Source of the DNA: Isoetes taiwanensis
Taxonomy: Eukaryota; Streptophyta; Lycopodiopsida; Isoetales; Isoetaceae
DNA: 64,000 nucleotides
Reading direction: 5' to 3'
NCBI GenBank assembly: GCA_021234155.1
Contig: JAJEKV010000211.1
Coordinates: 992,001 to 1,056,000, forward strand
The notes beneath the pieces were generated by a model, which worked only from the letters and a program-made list of their open reading frames with translations, was not told the DNA's origin and searched no databases. The position numbers and the translations under genes are program-made. This document shows positions 57,101 through 64,000 of the stretch, piece after piece. Positions within the stretch are counted from its first letter, which is position 1. Each line of letters opens with the position of its first letter.

Positions 57101-58050
57101 GGCGCCTCCTTCTGACCTCTTTATGACGAGAAAGAAACCCCGGAGGTATTTCTAAACTCATTTGATGATTATTTTAGGAATCATGCTCTAGAGGTATGAC
57201 TAAGTTGGAATTGTTCAAGCTTTCTTTATCGATGATCTTGCTACTAAATGGTTTAACACTCAAAGAAAGATTTATGGTGTTCACACATTTGAAGAGATGA
57301 GGAGGAGATTCATTGATAGGTTTGGTGGTCTGTGACTCTGAAACTTTACTTGACAATTGCATTCTCTTTCTATTAAAGTGATGAAAGCATAGAAGCTTAT
57401 GTTGATAGATTTGGAGGCATGTGATAAAGTGTGAGTCAAAGGTGTAGATAATCCTCCTTTGCATTTGATCTTTGCTTTCTGCATGGTTTGAAGTTGGACC
57501 TCGTTTACAAGAAGTTAATGAAAATACATCAACAACAAGCGTTTTTGAGACATTACCAAAGGGTATTTTCCAAAGCAATTGAGATCAGCGGGCTAAGGGC
57601 TGCATTTTCTACTTTGAGCATGTTGATCTTGATTATTTCAATGATTTAGAGACTAACTATGAACTGTGTATACAGTGAAGAAAAAAATTCTTTTGAAGAA
57701 GATATGAGAGAAGAGATCTCTAAGTTTTGCAAGCTACTAACCTTAAAATTACAACTGAACATGCGAGGACTGCAGAGACACTTATGGAGGTTACCAAGCA
57801 GCTTCTGAGCTCAAGAAGGCTCCGGCACCCGGAGATGAGGCATCGACTTCAAGTCTTCAGATTCTACACAAAGTAGAAAGCATTGTACCTATCTGAAGAA
57901 ATCAGGCCATTTAGAAAGTAGTTGCTGGTCCAAGCCTTGCCCCGAGATGTGATAAAAAGGCCCCACCGGTAAGGTGCCTGTTTGTTCATATTGTAAAAAG
58001 CAGGCCATTATGAAGGCGAGTGTCGAGGATCAAAGAGTATATGTTGAAAG
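57100..58050 (+). pseudogene. Ty3/gypsy gag
   Basis: In shifting frames the sequence reads FDDYFRNHALE and LFKLSFIDDLATKWFNTQ, then FEEMRRRFIDRF, the retrotransposon gag core with its W and the M-x-x-x-F-x-x-x-F/Y pattern. At about 57,975-58,030 a CCHC zinc knuckle (CSYCKK...GHYEGEC) is visible with a 1-nt deletion. Confidence 0.75.
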
Positions 58051-58399
58051 ATAAAGGTAAGGCTGTAGATGCATCCTCTTCTCATCTTGTTTCTCGATTC
58101 TGTTGATAGAAGGAGGTGATGAACTTCGAAGAGAAGAAGAGGTCTTGGTTCTTTGGTACTCCCTATAGCCCAAGATCCGGACCTCGGCAAGCCAACATGC
58201 CTAGAAATAGCATAGCTCCTGCCCCTCTGTGATTCTGAGGCCAATTTCACCCTCAAAAATGCCAGGGCCTGCTTGTGTTGGGTGAAGTTGACCCGGTATT
58301 GAAGTCTACGAGTCACACTAGATGTTTTTGACCTTGTTAAGAATAGCGCCTTCCTATAGAGAGCGTGTCAAACACTTATAGAGGAGAATTCAGAACCTA

Positions 58400-58570
58400 T
58401 TGTCCACAACATTTCTAGAGTTGGGAAAGACCACGGTATATTCTCATGTGAAGCTCAAATCGAGAAGGTAAAACACTCTCTAAAGTCATCTTGGATGGAG
58501 GTTCGGTATAAACATCATGCCTTTACATGTTATGGACTCTTTAGGGTTAAAATCGCATACGCAGCCCCAA
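58400..58570 (+). pseudogene. Ty3/gypsy aspartic protease
   Basis: VILDGGS near 58,480-58,507 is followed, after a one-base shift, by a sequence matching INIMPLHVMDSLGL. This is the D-G-G-S/A form of the retroviral-type protease active site. The original codon after GGS is now followed by TAA. Confidence 0.6.
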
Positions 58571-58924
58571 TTATTCTAAAATCTTTTGCTAATGAGAGTG
58601 TACAACCAAAAGGAGTCGTTAATGATGTCTTGGCCAGATGTAGGGGGCATCAAGATGACCACGGACTTTGTTAAGTACAGTTTCCTTCTCGGATTGGCGG
58701 CTACTATGACCTTCTTTTTGGGCAGGGAAATGGCTGGTGGTGGTTTACGCAAAGCCGAGTTGGGAGGAGGTAAATGCACAATAACAAATGGTAAGCAAGA
58801 AGTCACACTATACAACCGGGAAGGTAAACTCCGGGAAGAATTTGCTTTTTCAATTGATGATGCACTAATTTATAAAGATGTAGGTGTACAACATCTATGT
58901 AGATCCACTTTTGGAAGAAGAAGA

Positions 58925-59220
58925 GCAAAAGTTTGATGAGCATACTCATACATTGTTCTTTGATGGCGGTTGTAGCGAGGAAAATTTGAGCCTGTGCTTT
59001 GTCTGTCTTTGCCATCATTAAAGCTCCTGAGGCTTTGGCGATTAGCCAAACAACAAGAATTCACAAAAATATAACCTCTAATGAGGCTGAGTATCAAGCT
59101 TTGATTGCAGGTCTCGGGAAGCTTACATGATGGGAATCAAGAAGCTGAATATAAAGGGGACTCTCATTCCGTATTGCAATCAAGTCAAGAGGTATACCAA
59201 ACCAAGCATTCAAGGTTAGT
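58925..59220 (+). pseudogene. RNase H-like domain located between protease and RT
   Basis: The frames give FFDGGCSEENLSLC near 58,955-58,995 and NEAEYQALIAGLG near 59,080-59,118, then MGIKKLNIKG near 59,130-59,160. The pattern D-G-x, then N-x-A-E-Y-x-A-L, then M-G-I/V-x-x-L is that of archaeal-type RNase H (aRNH) domains found in some plant gypsy elements. Here it precedes the RT, not the usual place after it. A second, more decayed RNase H region follows the RT. Confidence 0.6.
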
Positions 59221-59639
59221 ACAACTTAAAGAAGAGGTTAAGGTACATTAGACAAATTTGAGGCACGGACTATAGAGGGGGCATATCCTAGGCATTTGAA
59301 TAGTGACAAAGCGGGCTAGCTAAAGGCACCATATTGGATTTTTAGCTGAAGGAGCCTTTGGGAAGAACCGAACCTCAAATGTGACTTGCCCAATTCTAAC
59401 TATAGGGATAGAGGAATAGAGAGAGCAAGTCATTTTGTATCAAAAGAATGGCCAAACGGAACCACGAAAGTTGGTCAAAAGCTCCACGAACCTTGCTTCA
59501 ACTCATTTCCTATCTTTGTGTCAAGAATTCTCGGATGTCTTTGCTTGGGATTACTGAGATTAAAAGGAATTCCTCCCTCTAAAAGCAAAAATTTGAAATA
59601 AAAGTAAAAAGGGGCTCGATCATTCGTGAGAAGTTAAGG

Positions 59640-60520
59640 AGGATAAATTCTGCCTTCTTTGCCACTTATCTATGAAGAATTAAAAACCATGGAGAGTTCT
59701 AGGTGATATGTGAGACATTGGAACACAGTGGTTGTCTTGCATTGTGCGATCAAGAAGAGGTAGCCAACTTAGAATTTGTATTGATTATAGAGATATCAAT
59801 AAGGTTACTATCAAAGGCTGCTACCCCCTACCGTTTCTAGAAGAAGTTTTGCATACCATGAGTGGAAAAGAAGTCTATTCTCTTATGGATGGCTTCTCTG
59901 GTTTCAACCAAATTGAAGTTGATCCTTTATCACGACCAAAACCGCCTTCATTACACCTTGGGAACTTATATGATGCTAAGAATGCCATTTGCTTGAAAAA
60001 TGCCCCCTACAACTTTTCGGAGGGCAATGAACAATATTTTTGAGTCATTATCTCCCCGGGATTTCGGGGCTTTTTTCTTGATGATTTGACTCTGGCCACC
60101 TCTTTGGAAGATCATCTAAAACAATCACTAATATGTTTTCCTTGTGCGAGATCGAGTGGTGTGAACTTAAATCCAAGAAGTGTTTGTTTTGAGTGACAAA
60201 GGTGTCTTTTAGGGCCATCGGATATCGGAAGAAGGAGTTGATTGCCGCAGACAAGGCGGCGGTAGTTCTCGACCTCAATTACCTAAAACATTGGAAGCGA
60301 GATCAAAGGTTTTGTAGGTACACTTCAAGGCTTGAGGATTTACATCCCAAATTTCTCTCACATTTGAGACCTATCACCAAGCTCACCAAAGTAGGGTATG
60401 TATCCAAAAATACAAGTCAAAAAGTACGGTTGGAGTGGAATGGAGATTGCCAAAGGGCATTTGAATTGATCAAAAAGAGCTTCGGCAAGAAGGTAACACT
60501 TCTTGCCCTAAATAAATGAA
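59640..60520 (+). pseudogene. Ty3/gypsy reverse transcriptase
   Basis: RICIDYRDINKVTIKGCYPL near 59,768-59,830 (motif 2), VYSLMDGFSGFNQIEV near 59,873-59,920 (active-site aspartate in LMD), and FFLDDLTLATSLEDHLK near 60,070-60,120 (the Y/F-x-D-D box as FLDD). The connection to RNase H reads ELIAADKAAVVLDL and, later, LEWNGDCQRAFELIKK. Several frameshifts. Confidence 0.88.
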
Positions 60521-60539
60521 GCTTTCAAGTTTATGTGAT

Positions 60540-61010
60540 TTACATCATTTCTTTGTAGGATTAGCCTTATTTCGAGAACAAAGGTACTAAATTATGCGGG
60601 GCAAGCAGTGGTCGGAACCGCGAGGTGAATTATCGGTCCTAGAAGTTCTGCTGCCGCCCTAATATTTTTGACCACTAAATTCCCCATCTTGATGCAAGCT
60701 CAAAGATTCAAGTCTATATGAAGGTCAATCCTCTTCCAATGTTGTATGGTAAACAAACCACGAAGACCAAGTTCTATAAGGGGGCTTGCCATGCTCCCAA
60801 GACTTTTGCCATTGAAGTCCACCTTGTCCAAAGAAAAAGATCCGAGTAGTTTCATACCCTATGCCTTCTACAAATATGATTTGACCTCTGAAGAGGATCA
60901 AAACGAAGAAGAGGTATGTCATTTAATTGGAGAAGCGAGGTCTTGGATGCAACCTATTGTCAATTATCTAAAACATCAAGAGGTCCCCGCCACATTTTCA
61001 CCATCCGAAA
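60540..61010 (+). pseudogene. RNase H/connection remains after RT
   Basis: The sequence is heavily decayed. MVNKPRRPSSIRGLAMLPRL near 60,746-60,806 resembles the D-H-x-x-L-x-Y-L-V-N-K-P, then A-R-W-L-L-L-L part of gypsy RNase H. No catalytic residues can be assigned safely. Confidence 0.4.
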
Positions 61011-61079
61011 GTTAAGTTTAGAAAAAGATGTCTAACATATGTGCTGGTTGAGGACATTTATGTAGGAAGATGCCTTCAC

Positions 61080-62160
61080 AATTTTGTTGAGGGTGCAGTC
61101 AAGAAGAAGTACAAGCTCTAAGACATGCTCATGATCTGTGGTGGACACTATTCTATGGATGCCACGGCCAAAGAAAAATTCTAAGTTCTGGATACTATTG
61201 GCCTCGCTTCATCATGATGTCAAAAGGTACGTCTGAGTTACGATTGTCAAAAGCATGCCAGTGCTTTGAAGGTACTCCCTTTCACCTATTATTTTGGCCC
61301 ATTTTTTGTTTGGGATTAGATTATGTTGGTCCTATACACCCATCTTCTCACGCGGACATGAATACATCCTAGTTACTCTGACTTCTTCACTAAGTGGGCT
61401 GAAGCCATTCCATTGACAAGTGCCAATCGGGATACCACGGCAAGTTTCCTCTTGTCTAATATATGTGCTGGGTTTGGAGTACCATTGAAGATTGTTTTAC
61501 GGCGGAATGCCCTTTATGAATATTAAATGTACAAAGCTTACCCAATTGCTTGAGATAAGACACAAAAAGTTACGCTTTACTACCCTCGGGGGAAATGGCC
61601 GTGACCACCAATAAACTTCGATATCCATTATGAAGAAGGTGGAGATAGGGTTTCCAAGAAGCTGGCATACAAAGTTGATCTATGCCCTTTGTCCCTCTGA
61701 ACCACTTATAAAGTGGCTATAAAAAACACTCCTGCCTCTATTGTGTATGGTACTAGTGTCATTCTACCCTTTGAGTTGTGTGTACTTTTCGCCAAAGGAC
61801 AATGCAAATACAAGTCAAAAGTAAAGAAGATGCTATGCAGTGGGAGCTCACAACAGATGCTAGCTCTTGAGGAACTCAGAGATAAGACTCTCTGGTGATA
61901 AGCTTGAACACAAGATGAAGATCAAGAAGAAATTTGACAAACAAGCGTTAGAAGTCAACTATCCGGGTTGGTGATTTGGTGCTTAAGTTAGCTAGAAACA
62001 AAAGATCACTCTAGGTAAGTTTTTAAGAATTGGGTGGGAAGGTCCATTTGTCATTTCTTCACATCTTTGGAGTAAACTCATATTACTACGGGGTTAGAGT
62101 CCGAGAGAATTTTGCCAAATCCTCTCAATGCACAACACTTGAAAGCTTATTGGATCTAAA
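61080..62160 (+). pseudogene. Ty3/gypsy integrase (copy 2)
   Basis: HHCC region near 61,138-61,270: GGHYSMDATAKKIL and SGYYWPR, then CQKHAS. The core follows: GLDYVGPIHPSSH near 61,313-61,352, then FFTKWAEAIPLTSAN near 61,382-61,425 and FGVPLKIVL near 61,470-61,500. The C-terminal region (61,700-62,160) parallels copy 1 (KNTPASIVYGTSVILPFEL, NAQHLKAYW). More frameshifted than copy 1 in the C-terminal module. Confidence 0.85.
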
Positions 62161-64000
62161 CTAGCTAATGCTAGGTAGTATAGTTGTAGGTAGTCAAAAG
62201 GGGTTGGAGTAGTTAAAATTGTTCTAGATATAATTTGCTAACACTATGGGAAGAAAACAATAAAAAAGAAAAAGTTGAAAGAAAAAAATATGCTTTTTGA
62301 TCTCTAACATTGTCACTTGCAGGTTCATTAGTTGATTTATTTGTTTAAAGCCACCAAAAAAACCATTGCTTCTAAAGTTGTGCTCATATCGGGAACTCAA
62401 AAACATCATGAACAGTTTGCTGAAACATCTTGTGATGAATGCCAGGATTGAAGTACTAATCTGAGTCACCATGTCACTTGCAGGACCATCCTAGTCTTCC
62501 ATACCATTCTTTTTTCATTTATTGGCCTCCTACTCATATAAGCCTTACTCCTACTTTTATTCATCACCCTCTGTTTGCTATTCACCCCATTGCATCATAA
62601 AAGCGACCTCTAACTCTCTACTTCATGTCACTTGCGGGGATCATCCTTTACTCATTAGCCAGCTTTATACCACTGTCATTTTTTCTTTTGGGCAAATTTG
62701 CAGGACCATTACACCTTCTAGAATGTGTCTGCACCCTTCCATAACATTCTAGCACCATCCACCAAGTCATTTCTTCAAGATCCCTACAAGAATGGGTAGT
62801 CGAAATCCTAAAAGTATCAAGTTTTATTCACAAGATCATTGAAGGCAGATTTTTTGGACGTTCCCCAAGTTTCAACACTTATGGAAGTCAAAGAACATGG
62901 TAGCAGACCCTACAAGTCACAAATGTTCAAAAAAGTTCTTTGCTTTGTTCAAAAGTTGCGAAATTCATCACCAAAAATGTGAAGTACACATAGTTCTATC
63001 AGTTTCTATTCGGCACCATTTTCCATTTATGAAGACCTCAAGAAAACCTTATATTATCTCGAGGAGCGAAATGCATTGATTTGGCATTCACTCTCATATA
63101 TTTTGCACTTACCGGATGCTTTTATCGCATTCTGGGAAGCTCGATATTTGAACAAGATAATTGATCGGATGTCGAGGGAGGAGTTTTAACAGGGTTTTCA
63201 AGGCTGGGGACCAGCCATTTTTCTTTAGGCAAAGATGTTGCCCTTGAAGTGGCAACATGAAGAAAAGATGAAGATATGAAGAAAATTCTAAGTATTGGAG
63301 GAGCTATTAAGAGAAAGGTATCAGGCTGAAAGAGAATCTAGGCCAGGTGAGAGCACCCTTGCCAAATCCTTTAGCCAAAACTAGCCACCCTTGATTTTTC
63401 CCAAATTTTTTGAGCCTATCTCCTATTTTTTCCTTGAATTTCCCCTTTATCGGCTGGCCAAATATTCCCCAAAAAATGCCTAAAAATCTATACCTTTGCC
63501 AAGTGGCATCCTAGTCATCATCTAAAGTGCTTAAAGATGTCAAAAAGTCAAGTGAAAGTCAAAATAAAAGTCAAAAGGCACACTTTTCCAAAAATACCCT
63601 TGCCATGTCATCAAGAGTCAAAATGCCACCTAGGATGGCCACCTTGCTCACCAAAATGCTTTTGTCATCCAACTTTGGTTATATCTTTTGCCACTTAGCA
63701 GGTCAAAATCATGCCACCTCATCAAAATGTCAGGGGCATTTAAAATTTGAAAATCCCATGGGCAAAAGCCATGTTTGACCTTGCCATCATCCTTCATTAT
63801 GCCAAGTCATCATTTCATCATGTCAGGTCACCATTGATTCACCTTTTTTTAGCCAAAAAATCAAAGTGCCATTTTTCAAAACTTGACCACATCACCATGT
63901 TGCCCCAATGAAAATATGCCCCGGCACAAAATTTCAAAAAGACCTTATAAAGACCTTTGAATTCCAATTCTTGGGAATGTCGTGCCCTTTGAAAAAATAT
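62161..64000. repeat. Gypsy 3' untranslated region and LTR-like repeat, copy 2
   Basis: Near-collinear with 53,956-55,790, differing by many 1-5-bp indels. It runs off the end of the window, so its full length is unknown. Confidence 0.85.

Overview
This is a transposon-rich stretch of nuclear DNA from a land plant with a large genome. Introns with GT-AG (and one GC-AG) boundaries, a subclass III SnRK2 kinase locus with the usual nine-exon plan, Ty3/gypsy and LINE remains, a Helitron end and a hAT-type miniature element all support a plant. A fern or lycophyte would fit the size and the element types, but the sequence does not settle this. Almost every long coding region is broken; a small two-exon acidic protein at 21.7 kb is the best candidate for an intact gene.

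Layout. 0-3.3 kb: degenerate tandem repeats and a low-complexity tract. 3.3-6.3 kb: dead DUF7869-type transposon gene (+). 6.7-16.2 kb: copy A of a composite element with two divergent genes: a proline-rich DUF7869-type protein (-) and a multi-domain protein (+) with a BAH-like N-terminus, a ParB/sulfiredoxin-like segment and a beta-class DNA amino-methyltransferase. A hAT MITE and a foreign 2.4-kb segment have entered it. 16.2-21.6 kb: mostly non-coding. 21.6-26.5 kb: small genes and pseudogenes, including a divergent histone H3-like ORF, with three related ~70-bp hairpins. 27-27.9 kb: a Helitron 3' end and a cluster of heat-shock-element matches. 28-36 kb: AT-rich, almost featureless. 36.6-38.65 kb: SnRK2 pseudogene carrying a 48-bp-arm inverted duplication in exon 4. 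41.5-46.2 kb: LINE (-). 46.5-49.7 kb: copy B of the composite element. 52.2-53.2 kb: second LINE fragment. 53.2-64 kb: Ty3/gypsy element remains, with its integrase-to-3' region present twice.

The most interesting system is the composite element in copies A and B. Copy B preserves the ParB-like region that copy A has lost by deletion; copy A preserves the methyltransferase that copy B lacks. In both, about 20 copies of a 16-bp palindrome (consensus GGTATAAATTTATACC) occupy only the non-coding parts: the divergent intergenic region, introns and the 3' side. One cluster, at the same gene position in both copies, has an exact 28-bp period. In copy B the intergenic array is itself folded into a ~318-bp giant inverted repeat. 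A reasonable hypothesis is a eukaryotic DNA element that carries its own DNA-methylating and ParB-like DNA-binding functions, with the palindromes as recognition sites. That role is inference; the motifs, palindromes and periodicity are visible in the sequence.
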